Positions 25,820-35,618 of a stretch of DNA of 64,000 bases are shown here, piece after piece. A program made the translations under genes and the position numbers. This DNA is from an uncultured Lachnospiraceae bacterium (lineage in GTDB: Bacteria > Bacillota > Clostridia > Lachnospirales > Lachnospiraceae). Numbering within the stretch: position 1 is the first letter of the stretch; every line of letters begins with the position of its first letter. The notes beneath the pieces were generated by a model, which saw only the letters and a program-made list of their open reading frames with translations, had not been told where the DNA came from and did no database searches. The stretch is taken from the NCBI GenBank assembly GCA_910588215.1, contig CAJUQJ010000013.1:17333-81332 (forward strand). The letters run 5' to 3'.

Positions 25820-27565
25820 ATGATAAAATCCAAAGAATTAAACAGATGCTTGCATAAGACTGGCTGCGCAGACGCAGAGGCAGTGCGTGGCAGAAGAAGA
25901 GGAAGTAAAACAGGAAATCCGGCCGGAAAATCGATTGTCGCTGCGCTTATCATGGGACTTTCGCTGTCGGTTACAGCGTGCGGCGATCATGAGAAAGGGG
26001 TAGCGAATCCCGATACGACGCAGACCTCGTTTGCGATCATGGGCGGGCAGAGCGCGCTCAGTCCCGGCTACACCGATAACGTAGTGCTTAAGGATCTGCA
26101 GACGGATACGGGCATTTTGATCGACTGGACGACCATGAGCGAGTCGCTGGCGGAACAGGTTAATATCCGGATCGCCGGGGAAGAACTGCCGGACGCATTT
26201 ATAGGAGTGGGATTCAGTAACTATGATATCTCGCGTTATGGGGACGACGGTACCTTTATCGATCTGACGCCTTATCTGACGGAAGAATATATGCCGAACC
26301 TAAGTAAGATTCTGGAGGAAAACCCGGATATCCGCAGCGCCATCACCATGGACGACGGTTATATTTACGGTCTTCCGGCGGGTGAACGTATGGGAACGGC
26401 AGGCATTGGTGCGGCGGAGGACTACAGCATCTATTCCGTGCCGCAGTTTTCCATGATCAACAAGGCGTGGCTGGACGAATTGGGGCTTTCGGTGCCCACG
26501 ACATTGGAGGAATTGCATACTGCGCTCAAAGCCTTTAAGGACAATGATATGAGTGCGAAATATTACGGAAACGCTGCGGGCAGCACCATTCCCATGAGTA
26601 CCGGGTTTGATGAGTGGTGTTGGGGGCAGAATATCTTCTATGCCGGTTTCGGGTTCACCAACTGGCCCAATGATGTCTGCAAGGATCTGGTGCTGCGCGA
26701 CGACGGTACGGTTGAATTTATCTGCGTGTCGGATGCTTATAGGGAGGCGGTCACCTACTTCCATGATTGGTATGCGGAGGGACTGATGGATCCGGAAATG
26801 TTCAGCCAGACGGATTCCCAGCTGATCTCGAAATGTTCGCAGGGTTATGTGGGTGTTGCCACCTGGTGGTATATAGAAGAGGTGATGGGCGATTACGCCG
26901 GAGATTATGTGTTCTTGCCTGTTTTGGACGGTCCGGACGGCACCCATAATGTGACGGTTCGCACCGGCGGCGGTATTAACAGCGGGAACCTGAACATCAC
27001 GAAGGCCTGCAAGAGTCCGGCGAATCTGCTGAAATTCTTTGACAGGTGGTATGACCCGGAGATTGTTATGCAGCTGCAGTATGGACCGATCGGTGTCTAT
27101 TTTACCGACCAGGATGAGAACGGCGTATGGCAGAGTATATCGGACGAGGAAAGCCGTGAGAAATATGGCAAGGGTTCCGGTGAATTGAAAGGGGAATATG
27201 AGGTATTTGGACCGAAGCTGATTTTAAGTGATTACTATCAGACGACTTTCAGGATGGAGGACAGAGCCATCGAACGCCTGACGGATCTGTATGATTATTG
27301 GATGCCTTATGTGGATTCTACGGCGACTTATCCGGTGGATTGTGTCTATACCAGCAGAGAGCTTGACGATATCGACTGGTATAAGGCAAGTTTCGAGAGC
27401 GCCGTGGCTGAGCAGGAGGGCCTTTGGTTGAAAAACGGCGGTCCCACTGATGAAGAGTGGGAAAGTTATATCAAGCATCTGCGGGATAAATGCGGGATGG
27501 ATAAGCTGCTAAAGGTCTATCAGGCGGCCTATGACAGATATGCGGGCGTGGAGAACGACGAATAG
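25820..27565 (+). CDS. Extracellular sugar-binding lipoprotein of the ABC importer
   Basis: Substrate-binding component, 581 residues, anchored outside the membrane. A long basic N-terminus leads to the hydrophobic signal IVAALIMGLSLSVTACG with lipobox VTAC (Cys at about residue 52). The mature part has the family-1 solute-binding look (QVNIRIAGEELPDAFIG, TPYLTEEYMPNLSKIL, YGLPAGE, FSMINKAWLDELGLSVPTTLEEL). Large binding proteins of this size usually pair with LplB/YtcP permeases. ATG 25820 is chosen with AAAGGCGG upstream; a TTG at 25796 would overlap the previous gene closely. The signal peptide's unusually long n-region is a slight oddity and could mean a later start. Confidence 0.9.
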   Translation: MIKSKELNRCLHKTGCADAEAVRGRRRGSKTGNPAGKSIVAALIMGLSLSVTACGDHEKGVANPDTTQTSFAIMGGQSALSPGYTDNVVLKDLQTDTGILIDWTTMSESLAEQVNIRIAGEELPDAFIGVGFSNYDISRYGDDGTFIDLTPYLTEEYMPNLSKILEENPDIRSAITMDDGYIYGLPAGERMGTAGIGAAEDYSIYSVPQFSMINKAWLDELGLSVPTTLEELHTALKAFKDNDMSAKYYGNAAGSTIPMSTGFDEWCWGQNIFYAGFGFTNWPNDVCKDLVLRDDGTVEFICVSDAYREAVTYFHDWYAEGLMDPEMFSQTDSQLISKCSQGYVGVATWWYIEEVMGDYAGDYVFLPVLDGPDGTHNVTVRTGGGINSGNLNITKACKSPANLLKFFDRWYDPEIVMQLQYGPIGVYFTDQDENGVWQSISDEESREKYGKGSGELKGEYEVFGPKLILSDYYQTTFRMEDRAIERLTDLYDYWMPYVDSTATYPVDCVYTSRELDDIDWYKASFESAVAEQEGLWLKNGGPTDEEWESYIKHLRDKCGMDKLLKVYQAAYDRYAGVENDE

Positions 27566-27597
27566 ATCAACGTGAACAAGAGAAGGAGAATTTGAGT

Positions 27598-29097
27598 ATG
27601 ACAAGCCAGGTTTTACGGGATGCAAGAAGGTATGAGGAGGAGAAGGAGAGGAAGATCGCGGCGGAACCGCGGCCGGATTTTCATTTGTCCGCGCGGGTGG
27701 GATGGATGAACGACCCCAACGGTTTTTCGTATTACAAAGGGGAATATCATATGTTCTATCAGTATCATCCGTTCAGTCCCTATTGGGGTCCCATGCACTG
27801 GGGCCATGCAGTGAGCAAGGATCTGCTGCACTGGAAACAGCTGCCGGCGGCAATGGCGCCGGATACGGATTATGACAGGGACGGCTGTTTTTCGGGCAGT
27901 GGAATCGTGCTGCCCGATGGCAAACATCTGCTGATGTATACAGGCGTGATCAAGGAGAATCAGCCGGATGGGAGCAACAGGGAAGTGCAGACACAGTGTA
28001 TTGCGGTGGGAGATGGCTTGGATTATGAGAAATATGCGGGCAATCCGGTACTGGACAGTAAGCAGCTTCCCGAGAACGGCAGTCGGTTTGACTTTCGTGA
28101 TCCCAAGATATGGCGGAAGCCGGACGGTACATACCGATGTGTGGTGGGTAACTGTACACCGGAGCATGACGGGCAGATCCTTCTCTACAGCAGCCCGGAC
28201 GGATTTACATGGAAATTTGAAAGAATCTTGGCCGCCAACAGAGGGCGCTTCGGTATGATGTGGGAATGCCCGGATTTCTTTCAATTGGACGGTAAGGCAG
28301 TGTTGATCACCAGCCCCCAGGATATGATGCCCCAGGGATTTGAGTATCATAACGGAAACGGTACATTATGTCTGCTTGGCACTTTTGATGAGGAGACAGA
28401 GGAATTCCATGAGGAGACGGATCAGTCTGTCGATTATGGGATTGACTTCTATGCGCCTCAGACGGTGGTGGCGCCGGATGGCCGGAGGATCATGATCGGT
28501 TGGATGCAGAACTGGGATACCTGTAACCTGCACGCACCGAGCCGTCCGTGGTTTGGGCAGATGAGCCTGCCAAGAGAACTGTCTGTTCGGAATGGCCGCC
28601 TGTATCAGCAGCCGATCCGGGAGATAGAGGAGATGAGGGGACGGAAAGTCTGTCATGAGAACGTTGCTTTTACGGATATCATTCGGTTGGATGGGGTAAG
28701 TGGCCGCAAGATCGATATGGAGCTGCAGATCCGTCCGACGGATGCGGAGAATATTTACCGGAAGTTTGCGGTGCGTTTCGCCCAGGATGACACCTATCAG
28801 ACCTCTGTCAGTTTCAGGCCCTATGAGTCCATCCTCAAGATCGACCGCAAACATTCCGGTTCCAGGCGCGCGATCATTCATCAGCGCCGTTGCCTGGTGA
28901 ACAACAGCGACAGTCGGAAGGGAATCATTAAGATTCGGCTCATTCTGGATCAATTTAGTGCGGAAGTGTTCGTCAATGACGGGGAATATGCGCTTTCGGC
29001 AACTCTCTATACGGATGCTGCAGTGGATGGTATTTCTTTCTTTGCAGATGGTCAAGTGACTATGGATGTGGTACACTATTCGTTGGGAGATGTGTAG
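27598..29097 (+). CDS. Glycoside hydrolase family 32 (sucrose/fructan hydrolase)
   Basis: Beta-fructosidase of 499 residues that releases fructose from sucrose or short fructans. The catalytic nucleophile is in WMNDPNG (about residues 38-44), the transition-state stabiliser in FRDPKIW, and the acid/base Glu in WECPDFF. A five-blade propeller is followed by a C-terminal beta-sandwich (from about residue 350). There is no signal peptide, so it acts in the cytoplasm on imported sugar. The ATG at 27598 has AAGGAGAA 8 bp upstream; TTG 27592 would be too close. Whether it prefers sucrose-6-phosphate is doubtful, because import here is by an ABC system rather than a PTS. Confidence 0.94.
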   Translation: MTSQVLRDARRYEEEKERKIAAEPRPDFHLSARVGWMNDPNGFSYYKGEYHMFYQYHPFSPYWGPMHWGHAVSKDLLHWKQLPAAMAPDTDYDRDGCFSGSGIVLPDGKHLLMYTGVIKENQPDGSNREVQTQCIAVGDGLDYEKYAGNPVLDSKQLPENGSRFDFRDPKIWRKPDGTYRCVVGNCTPEHDGQILLYSSPDGFTWKFERILAANRGRFGMMWECPDFFQLDGKAVLITSPQDMMPQGFEYHNGNGTLCLLGTFDEETEEFHEETDQSVDYGIDFYAPQTVVAPDGRRIMIGWMQNWDTCNLHAPSRPWFGQMSLPRELSVRNGRLYQQPIREIEEMRGRKVCHENVAFTDIIRLDGVSGRKIDMELQIRPTDAENIYRKFAVRFAQDDTYQTSVSFRPYESILKIDRKHSGSRRAIIHQRRCLVNNSDSRKGIIKIRLILDQFSAEVFVNDGEYALSATLYTDAAVDGISFFADGQVTMDVVHYSLGDV

Positions 29098-29175
29098 ATC
29101 TGCCTTGCGGATCGTTCGTCACACGCATCTGAGAATTTACAGAATCGGCTTGTGAAAGGAAGGAGTAGACAGAGG

Positions 29176-30138
29176 ATGAAGAACTATGATGTGATCGCAT
29201 TGGGGGAATTGTTAATCGATATGACAGATAACGGCATGTCGGGACAGGGCAACACGCTTTTTGAGGCCAATCCGGGCGGCGCCCCGTGTAATGTGCTGGC
29301 TATGCTGACGAAGCTGGGCCATAAGACGGGATTTATCGGCAAGGTGGGAGAGGATCTGTTTGGACGGAAGCTGAAAGCTGTATTGGAAGAGGTGGGTATA
29401 GATACTGTCAATCTGTGTGTGGACAAGAATGCCAGAACGACGCTGGCGTTTGTGGAGACGAAGGCGGATGGCGACAGGGATTTCTCTTTCTACCGGAATC
29501 CAGGGGCGGATATGCTGCTTCGGAAAGAGGATATCCGGACGGAATTGCTTGCGCAGACGAAGCTGTTTCATTTCGGAACGTTGTCCATGACTCATGATGA
29601 GGTGCGGGAGGCTACGAAGTTCGCCGTGGCATATGCGAAAGAACAAGGAGCGGTGATCTCTTTTGATCCGAATATCAGGGAGCCACTTTGGGAATCCATG
29701 GATCTGGCAAGAGAACAGGTGGAGTACGGCCTTGGCATGTGTGATGTTCTGAAAATCTCCGACAACGAGATTGTATGGTTGACCGGGGAAGAGGATTACA
29801 GCGCAGGTGTTCGGAAGATTAAGGAACGCTATGATATTCCACTGATCCTTGTCTCCATGGGGAAAGAAGGGAGCCGGGCTTACTATAAGGATACTATGGT
29901 TGAGAAAGCTGCTTTCGTACAGAAGGATACCATTGAGACCACGGGCGCGGGAGATACCTTTATGGCATGTGTACTTCATAAGGTGCTGCAGGTGGGACTG
30001 GATGCCTTTGCAGAGGAACAGCTGGCAGAGATGCTGACCTTTGCCAATGCGGCGGCATCCCTGATCACTACCAGGAAAGGTGCGCTTCGGGTGATGCCGG
30101 AGGAGTATGAGATCCGGGAATTGGCAGAACATAGATAA
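29176..30138 (+). CDS. Fructokinase, PfkB family
   Basis: Ribokinase-fold sugar kinase of 320 residues that would phosphorylate the fructose released by GH32. The N-terminal signature is in GGAPCNVLAMLTKLGHKTGFIGKVGEDLFG and the C-terminal signature with the catalytic Asp is TTGAGDTFMACVL (about residue 255). The mono-substrate motif DPNIREPLW is typical of fructokinases. ATG 29176 was chosen; AGGAAGGAG is about 11 bp upstream. It is the last gene of the locus, 78 bp after GH32. Together the operon would import, hydrolyse and phosphorylate a fructose-containing sugar. Confidence 0.92.
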   Translation: MKNYDVIALGELLIDMTDNGMSGQGNTLFEANPGGAPCNVLAMLTKLGHKTGFIGKVGEDLFGRKLKAVLEEVGIDTVNLCVDKNARTTLAFVETKADGDRDFSFYRNPGADMLLRKEDIRTELLAQTKLFHFGTLSMTHDEVREATKFAVAYAKEQGAVISFDPNIREPLWESMDLAREQVEYGLGMCDVLKISDNEIVWLTGEEDYSAGVRKIKERYDIPLILVSMGKEGSRAYYKDTMVEKAAFVQKDTIETTGAGDTFMACVLHKVLQVGLDAFAEEQLAEMLTFANAAASLITTRKGALRVMPEEYEIRELAEHR

Positions 30139-30218
30139 GATTGGGAGGGGATTTCACGGTTGTTAAGATTGCTTGAGGTGCATATATATTTAAGGAAAGC
30201 AAACCAAGGGCATGATCA

Positions 30219-31511
30219 ATGTATATCCTTTATAGAATAATCCGTTATACACCAATCTATTTTATTCGGAAGAATATCGGAAGACAAAGAGCCAACGAGG
30301 TGATTGCTGTTTTGACAGCGATCGCCTTGTTTTGCTGTTCGGCACTGCCGGCGCGGGCAGAAGAAGAGACGGCAGAGCAGCTGAAGCTTTATGCGCAGGC
30401 TGCGGTGCTCATGGATGCAGACTCGGGCCGTATCCTGTACGGGAAAAATGAGGAGGATATTCTTCCCATGGCCAGCACGACAAAGATCATGACGTGTATT
30501 CTGGCGCTGGAATATGGAAATCCGGAAGAAATTGTGGAAGTGTCTGCCTATGCCACGAGCATGCCGAAAGTTAAACTGTATGTCAGACAAGGAGAAAAAT
30601 ACAGATTAAAGGATCTTCTCTATTCGCTTATGTTGGAGTCTCACAACGACTCCGCAGTGGTGATCGCGGAGGCGGTAGGTGGCAGTGTGGAAGGATTTGC
30701 GACGATGATGAATCAGAAGGCGCGTGATATTGGCTGCTATGATACTTACTTTATAACGCCTAACGGGTTGGATGCGGTGGTCAACGATAACGGGAAGATT
30801 CATTCGACGACCGCCGGAGACTTGGCTAGGATCATGGCGTATTGTGTCACGGACTCTGCAGCGAAAGAGGAATTCCTGGAGATTACGCGGACACTTTCCT
30901 ATGATTTTACGGATGCGGATGGCAAGAGAAGCTTTCACTGCAATAATCATAATGCGTTCCTCGGTATGATGAAGGAAGCGCTTTCCGGAAAAACAGGATT
31001 TACCAATAATGCAGGCTATTGTTATGTGGGAGCCATAGAGAGCGAGGGGAGGATCTTCACGGTCGCTCTTCTGGCATGCGGCTGGCCAAACAACAGGAAT
31101 TATAAGTGGAGTGATATGAAACAGCTGGTGGCTTATGGTATGGAGCGGTACCGATACAGGGACATCTATGAACAAAGAGAATTTGAGGATATTCCTGTCG
31201 CAAACGGTGTGGACAATGCTTCCGGGAAACCGTTTGCGGCAGCATATGTGCCGGTCAGAGTAGATGACCGTGGGGAGACGGATCTGTCCTTCCTGCTTTG
31301 CGAGACAGACCGAATCGAGGTCAAAACGCAGGTTGCCCGGACGCTGCAGGCACCGGTGGCAGAGAACACGGAGATTGGGACGGTCTGCTATTATCTGAAC
31401 GGAGAAATGATCAGACGGTACCCGGTCGTCACGACCCAAACAGTAAAGGAAAGATCATATAAATATGTAGCCACATATTTATTATATAGATTTCTGCCGG
31501 GAACAACCTGA
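30219..31511 (+). CDS. D-alanyl-D-alanine carboxypeptidase (DacF/PBP5 family, S11)
   Basis: Secreted or membrane-associated low-molecular-weight penicillin-binding protein of 430 residues that trims the D-Ala from peptidoglycan stem peptides. An N-terminal signal segment (VIAVLTAIALFCCSALPARA, cleavage near residue 47) follows an unusually long basic start. Active-site motifs are SxxK in MASTTK, SxN in ESHNDS and KTG in SGKTGFTN. A C-terminal beta-domain follows (from about 330). AAGGG is about 8 bp before the ATG. Sporulating relatives (DacF, DacB) modify spore cortex; which role applies here is not visible. Confidence 0.93.
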   Translation: MYILYRIIRYTPIYFIRKNIGRQRANEVIAVLTAIALFCCSALPARAEEETAEQLKLYAQAAVLMDADSGRILYGKNEEDILPMASTTKIMTCILALEYGNPEEIVEVSAYATSMPKVKLYVRQGEKYRLKDLLYSLMLESHNDSAVVIAEAVGGSVEGFATMMNQKARDIGCYDTYFITPNGLDAVVNDNGKIHSTTAGDLARIMAYCVTDSAAKEEFLEITRTLSYDFTDADGKRSFHCNNHNAFLGMMKEALSGKTGFTNNAGYCYVGAIESEGRIFTVALLACGWPNNRNYKWSDMKQLVAYGMERYRYRDIYEQREFEDIPVANGVDNASGKPFAAAYVPVRVDDRGETDLSFLLCETDRIEVKTQVARTLQAPVAENTEIGTVCYYLNGEMIRRYPVVTTQTVKERSYKYVATYLLYRFLPGTT

Positions 31512-31586
31512 TCGGATATCTTAACATTTTTTTGGCAGTTTAATTGAAATTTTTTGGAAATTAATCTGGTAGAGCGGCGGATTCTG

Positions 31587-31595
31587 TGTTATACT
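31587..31595 (+). promoter_or_regulatory. Extended -10 promoter of the decarboxylase cluster
   Basis: TGTTATACT (31587-31595) contains the extended TGN plus TATACT. The -35 region at the expected distance is weak (TGGTAG). Transcription would start near 31602, leaving a 120-nt leader before the first gene. Confidence 0.5.
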
Positions 31596-31721
31596 ACTTT
31601 CGTGTGCTATGCAAAGATTCCATGGAGTGTCTGCTGATAATGTGGCATGACAGGGAGTATGTGTGCGCACGATGATAATTGTTATAATTATTTAGTATTC
31701 TAATAAATGGAGGGCTGAAAA

Positions 31722-33149
31722 ATGAGTACTACTTCTCAAGCGAGCCAAAGAATCAACGCTTTGCTCGATGAAAACAGTTTCGTTGAGATCGGTGCACTTG
31801 TAACGGCGAGAGCGACAGATTTCAATCTGAAACAGACAGAAACTCCTTCTGACGGTGTTGTGACCGGCTATGGAGTTATCAACGGTAATCTTGTGTATGT
31901 ATATAGCCAGGATGCATCTGTTCTGAATGGATCCGTCGGTGAAATGCATGCCAGGAAGATCGCAAACCTCTATGATCTGGCATTAAAGATGGGTGCACCC
32001 GTGATCGGGCTGATCGATTCTGCCGGGCTCAGACTGCAGGAAGCGACAGATGCTTTGAATGGTTTTGGTGAGATCTACATGAAGCAGACGCTTGCATCAG
32101 GTGTGATCCCTCAGATCACGGCTGTATTCGGTAATTGCGGCGGCGGACTTGCGTTGATTCCGGCAATGACGGATTTCGCATTTATGGAGGAGAAGAAAGC
32201 GAAGTTATTCGTGAACGCGCCCAATGCACTGGCAGGCAATGAAGTGTCCAGATGTGACACGGCTGCAGCAGCATTCCAGAGCGAAGAGACAGGTCTGGTG
32301 GATATGGTGACTGACGAAGCAACGATCATGGAGCAGATCAGACAGCTTGTTTCCGTTCTGCCGGCTAACAATGCGGATCTTGCAGTGGATGACTGTACGG
32401 ACGATCTGAACAGAGTATGTGCTGAGCTTGTGAATTGTGTGGGAGATACCTCTATCGCATTATCGCAGATAGCGGATGACGGCCTTTTTGTAGAAGTGAA
32501 GCAGGATTATGCGAAAGATATGGTTGCAGGATTCATCAGATTGAACGGTGCGACTGTTGGTGCTGTTGCCAATCGTACGGAAGTTTATAACGCCGACGGT
32601 GAGGTGGCAGAGAAGTTTGAAGCGGTATTATCTGCAAGAGGAGCAGAGAAAGCGGCAGAGTTTGTTACTTTCTGTGATGCCTTTGATATTCCGGTATTAT
32701 CGCTGACAAATGTTAAGGGATTTGCAGCTACCAAATGTTCCGAGAAGAGAATGGCTAAGGCAGTGGGCAAGCTTACATATGCGTTTGCCAATGCGACAGT
32801 GCCGAAAGTTAATGTGGTGATCGGCAAGGCATACGGTAGCGCATATGTAGCAATGAATTCCAAGGCGATCGGCGCAGACATCACGATTGCATGGCCTGAT
32901 GCGGAAATCGGTATGATGGATGCATCTCTTGCGGCGAAGATCATCTGTGATGGACAAGGCTCCGATGCGATCGATGCTTGTGCGAAAGAATATGCGGCAT
33001 TGCAGAACAATGTGACAAGCGCAGCGAAGAGAGGCTATGTGGATCAGATCGTTGATCCTGCTGATACAAGGAAATATGTGATCGGCGCATTTGAAATGTT
33101 AGCGACTAAGAGTGAAGGCCGTCCGGAGAAGAAACACGGTACGGTTTAG
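31722..33149 (+). CDS. Acyl-CoA carboxyltransferase subunit (MmdA/PccB-like, 12S type)
   Basis: Carboxyltransferase of the crotonase superfamily, 475 residues, somewhat shorter than the usual 510. Two repeated crotonase halves are visible: GLIDSAGLRLQEATDAL and GNCGGGLALIPAMTDF in the first; VKGFAATKCSEKRMAK, GKAYGSAYVAMNSKAIGAD and AWPDAEIGMMDASLAAKI in the second. In methylmalonyl-CoA decarboxylase or Propionibacterium transcarboxylase this subunit moves carboxyl between acyl-CoA and biotin. ATGGAGGGCTG precedes the ATG. It heads a cluster with OadG-like, biotin carrier, beta pump and OadA-like genes. The acyl-CoA substrate (methylmalonyl-CoA or malonyl-CoA) is inferred, and divergence leaves some doubt. 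Confidence 0.83.
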   Translation: MSTTSQASQRINALLDENSFVEIGALVTARATDFNLKQTETPSDGVVTGYGVINGNLVYVYSQDASVLNGSVGEMHARKIANLYDLALKMGAPVIGLIDSAGLRLQEATDALNGFGEIYMKQTLASGVIPQITAVFGNCGGGLALIPAMTDFAFMEEKKAKLFVNAPNALAGNEVSRCDTAAAAFQSEETGLVDMVTDEATIMEQIRQLVSVLPANNADLAVDDCTDDLNRVCAELVNCVGDTSIALSQIADDGLFVEVKQDYAKDMVAGFIRLNGATVGAVANRTEVYNADGEVAEKFEAVLSARGAEKAAEFVTFCDAFDIPVLSLTNVKGFAATKCSEKRMAKAVGKLTYAFANATVPKVNVVIGKAYGSAYVAMNSKAIGADITIAWPDAEIGMMDASLAAKIICDGQGSDAIDACAKEYAALQNNVTSAAKRGYVDQIVDPADTRKYVIGAFEMLATKSEGRPEKKHGTV

Positions 33150-33166
33150 AAAGGATGATGCTTAAT

Positions 33167-33907
33167 ATGAAAAAATTATTGGCAATATTAGGTGTGATTA
33201 CCTGTATGGTCGGCTTATGCGCGTGTGGTCAGGAAGAGGCGAAGACACAGACAGCAGGCGCTGATGAAGAAGCGCTGTTGCAATATGGTGAGACGACGGT
33301 TCAGCAGATCGACACGATCGTAAGCCAGGGCGCCATAGAGCAGTATGCTGCTGACGCTGTTATTTACAACGGACTTCTTGACTGGCAGAATGCGTTGGAA
33401 GATATAGGTAACTTTGAAGGCACGAATGGCGGTACCGTGGATATCAGCGACGAGGAGATCGTTGTCAGCATCAATATCTCGGGTTCCGATCACAACGCCG
33501 TAATGGATATTGTTTTTGCAGCTGATATGTCTGGTTATGAAGGAATATCAACGAACATCAAATATACCACTGCCGAGAATATGGGAAGAGCGGCGATGAA
33601 TACACTGATCGGTATGGGAACCGTGTTCGTAGTACTGATCATTATCAGCCTGATCATCTCCGCATTCAGTGTGATTCCGAAGCTTGAAGCGAAGATGAAG
33701 AAGTCAGGGAAGCAGGAGACGGCACAGCCGGCCAAGGCAGCTCCGGTTGCCGTACCCGCGGTTGTTGAGGAAGAGTTGAGTGATGACACCGAACTGGTCG
33801 CAGTCATAGCGGCGGCGATCGCAGCGTATGAAGGTTCCGGTTCCACCGATGGATTTGTGGTAAGATCCATCAGAAAATCTAATAAGAGCAAATGGCAGAA
33901 TGCCTGA
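33167..33907 (+). CDS. OadG-family gamma subunit with lipoprotein-like N-terminus
   Basis: A 246-residue membrane protein. It starts with a lipoprotein-type signal (LLAILGVITCMVGLCACG, lipobox LCAC) and an extracytoplasmic region of about 120 residues. A single membrane helix follows (TVFVVLIIISLIISAF), then a cytoplasmic tail rich in Ala/Pro and ending with VAVIAAAIAAYEG and FVVRSIRKSNKSKWQNA, the conserved OadG end. OadG helps assemble Na+-translocating decarboxylases and binds zinc. The extra outer domain and lipobox are not in the classic 80-residue OadG but occur in Lachnospiraceae clusters of this kind. ATG 33167 has GAAAGG about 12 bp upstream; two ATGs at 33155/33158 are alternatives. 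Confidence 0.8.
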   Translation: MKKLLAILGVITCMVGLCACGQEEAKTQTAGADEEALLQYGETTVQQIDTIVSQGAIEQYAADAVIYNGLLDWQNALEDIGNFEGTNGGTVDISDEEIVVSINISGSDHNAVMDIVFAADMSGYEGISTNIKYTTAENMGRAAMNTLIGMGTVFVVLIIISLIISAFSVIPKLEAKMKKSGKQETAQPAKAAPVAVPAVVEEELSDDTELVAVIAAAIAAYEGSGSTDGFVVRSIRKSNKSKWQNA

Positions 33908-33928
33908 AAGTCATAGGAGGATATGAAG

Positions 33929-34303
33929 ATGAAGAATTATACAATTACCGTAAACGGAAGCGTATATGATGTAGTGGTAGAAGAAGGCGCAACGAGCGGC
34001 GCACCTGCAGCGGCAGCACCGAAGGCACCCAAAGCGGCACCGAAGGCAGCTCCGGCACCTGCAGCAGCTCCGGCGGCAGGCGCAGCAGGCAGCATCAAGA
34101 TCGAGGCAGGTGCAGCGGGTAAAGTATTTAAGATTGAGGCGAACGTAGGACAGGCAGTGAAGAAGGGTGATGCTGTCGTGATCGTAGAAGCGATGAAGAT
34201 GGAGATTCCTGTTGTTGCTCCGGAAGACGGTACTGTAGCAAGTATTAATGTAGCTGTAGGCGATGCTGTAGAAGCAGGCGCACTGCTGGCAACGTTGAAC
34301 TAA
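33929..34303 (+). CDS. Biotin carboxyl carrier subunit (1.3S/MmdC type)
   Basis: Small biotin protein of 124 residues that shuttles carboxyl groups between the subunits. An N-terminal segment (YTITVNGSVYDVVVEE) is joined by an Ala/Pro-rich flexible linker (about residues 28-58) to a biotinyl domain. The biotinylated lysine lies in VEAMKMEIP (about residue 89). AGGAGG is 8 bp before ATG 33929; ATG 33923 would be too close. It is shared by the carboxyltransferases on either side, since neither carries its own biotin domain. Confidence 0.95.
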   Translation: MKNYTITVNGSVYDVVVEEGATSGAPAAAAPKAPKAAPKAAPAPAAAPAAGAAGSIKIEAGAAGKVFKIEANVGQAVKKGDAVVIVEAMKMEIPVVAPEDGTVASINVAVGDAVEAGALLATLN

Positions 34304-34363
34304 TGGACAGTATCAGCCGATACAGGTTGATTTCTGGAATTAAAACTACAGGAGGTTAATGAA

Positions 34364-35509
34364 ATGTATATAGTTGAGACGCTTGACAATCTGATTCACC
34401 AGACCGCGTTTTTTAACTTGACTGTCGGTAACTATATCATGATTGTCGTAGCACTTGTTTTTCTATATCTGGCTATAGGCAGAGGATTTGAACCGCTTTT
34501 GCTGGTTCCGATCGCGTTCGGTATGCTGCTTGTGAATATCTATCCGGATATTATGGCACCGGTCGGAGAGGGCGGCGCCGGCGGCGGTCTGCTGTACTAC
34601 TTCTATCTGCTGGATGAATGGGCTATCCTGCCGTCCCTGATCTTCATGGGTGTTGGAGCCATGACGGACTTTGGCCCGCTGATCGCCAATCCGAAAAGTT
34701 TTCTGCTCGGTGCGGCAGCACAGTTTGGTATTTTCGCAGCATATTTTGGTGCGATCTTCTTAGGATTCAATGATAAGGCAGCGGCAGCGATTTCCATTAT
34801 CGGTGGTGCTGACGGCCCGACATCCATCTTCCTTGCAGGTAAGCTGGGACAGACGACTTTGATGGGACCGATCGCAGTAGCGGCATATTCTTATATGGCG
34901 CTGGTACCGATCATTCAGCCGCCTATCATGAAACTCTTTACGACAGAGAAGGAAAGAAAGATCAAGATGGGACAGCTTCGTCCGGTCAGCAAGTTGGAGA
35001 AGATTCTGTTCCCGATCGTTGTAACGGTTGTGGTAGCTTTGATCCTTCCGACAACGGCACCGCTGGTAGGTATGCTGATGCTTGGTAATCTGTTCAGAGA
35101 GAGTGGCGTTGTAAGACAGCTGGCTGATACGGCGTCCAACGCGCTCATGTACATCGTTGTTATCGTGCTGGGTACTTCCGTAGGTGCTACGACCAGTGCG
35201 GAGGCTTTCCTGAACTGGGATACGATCAAGATCGTTGCACTTGGACTGATCGCATTTGCCTTTGGTACAGCGGCCGGTGTATTGTTCGGTAAGTTAATGT
35301 GTGTATTGACCAAGGGTAAGGTAAATCCGCTGATCGGTTCTGCGGGTGTGTCTGCCGTACCTATGGCAGCACGAGTTTCACAGAAGGTTGGTGCGGAGGC
35401 GGATCCTACTAATTTCCTGCTGATGCATGCTATGGGTCCTAACGTGGCAGGTGTTATCGGTACTGCAGTGGCAGCCGGTACCTTTATGGCAGTATTCGGC
35501 GTATTCTAA
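34364..35509 (+). CDS. Na+-translocating decarboxylase beta subunit (OadB/MmdB)
   Basis: Integral membrane pump subunit of 381 residues with about nine helices. It decarboxylates carboxybiotin and exports Na+. The family region III loop with the functional Asp is visible as GGADGPTSIFLAGKL (about residues 145-159), and the second conserved region in GSAGVSAVPMAARVSQ and MHAMGPNVAGVIG. ACAGGAGG precedes the ATG. It lies between the biotin carrier and the OadA-like gene, so it would couple decarboxylation of carboxybiotin to a sodium gradient. Confidence 0.95.
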   Translation: MYIVETLDNLIHQTAFFNLTVGNYIMIVVALVFLYLAIGRGFEPLLLVPIAFGMLLVNIYPDIMAPVGEGGAGGGLLYYFYLLDEWAILPSLIFMGVGAMTDFGPLIANPKSFLLGAAAQFGIFAAYFGAIFLGFNDKAAAAISIIGGADGPTSIFLAGKLGQTTLMGPIAVAAYSYMALVPIIQPPIMKLFTTEKERKIKMGQLRPVSKLEKILFPIVVTVVVALILPTTAPLVGMLMLGNLFRESGVVRQLADTASNALMYIVVIVLGTSVGATTSAEAFLNWDTIKIVALGLIAFAFGTAAGVLFGKLMCVLTKGKVNPLIGSAGVSAVPMAARVSQKVGAEADPTNFLLMHAMGPNVAGVIGTAVAAGTFMAVFGVF

Positions 35510-35618
35510 GGATGATGAGTATTTCATAAAGGTAATTTGCTTCGCAAAATTTTCTTATAGAATAAAGTAGAGTCTGCGGAACAGATCCGCAGACTGTGAG
35601 AAAGGAATGGTTAATAAA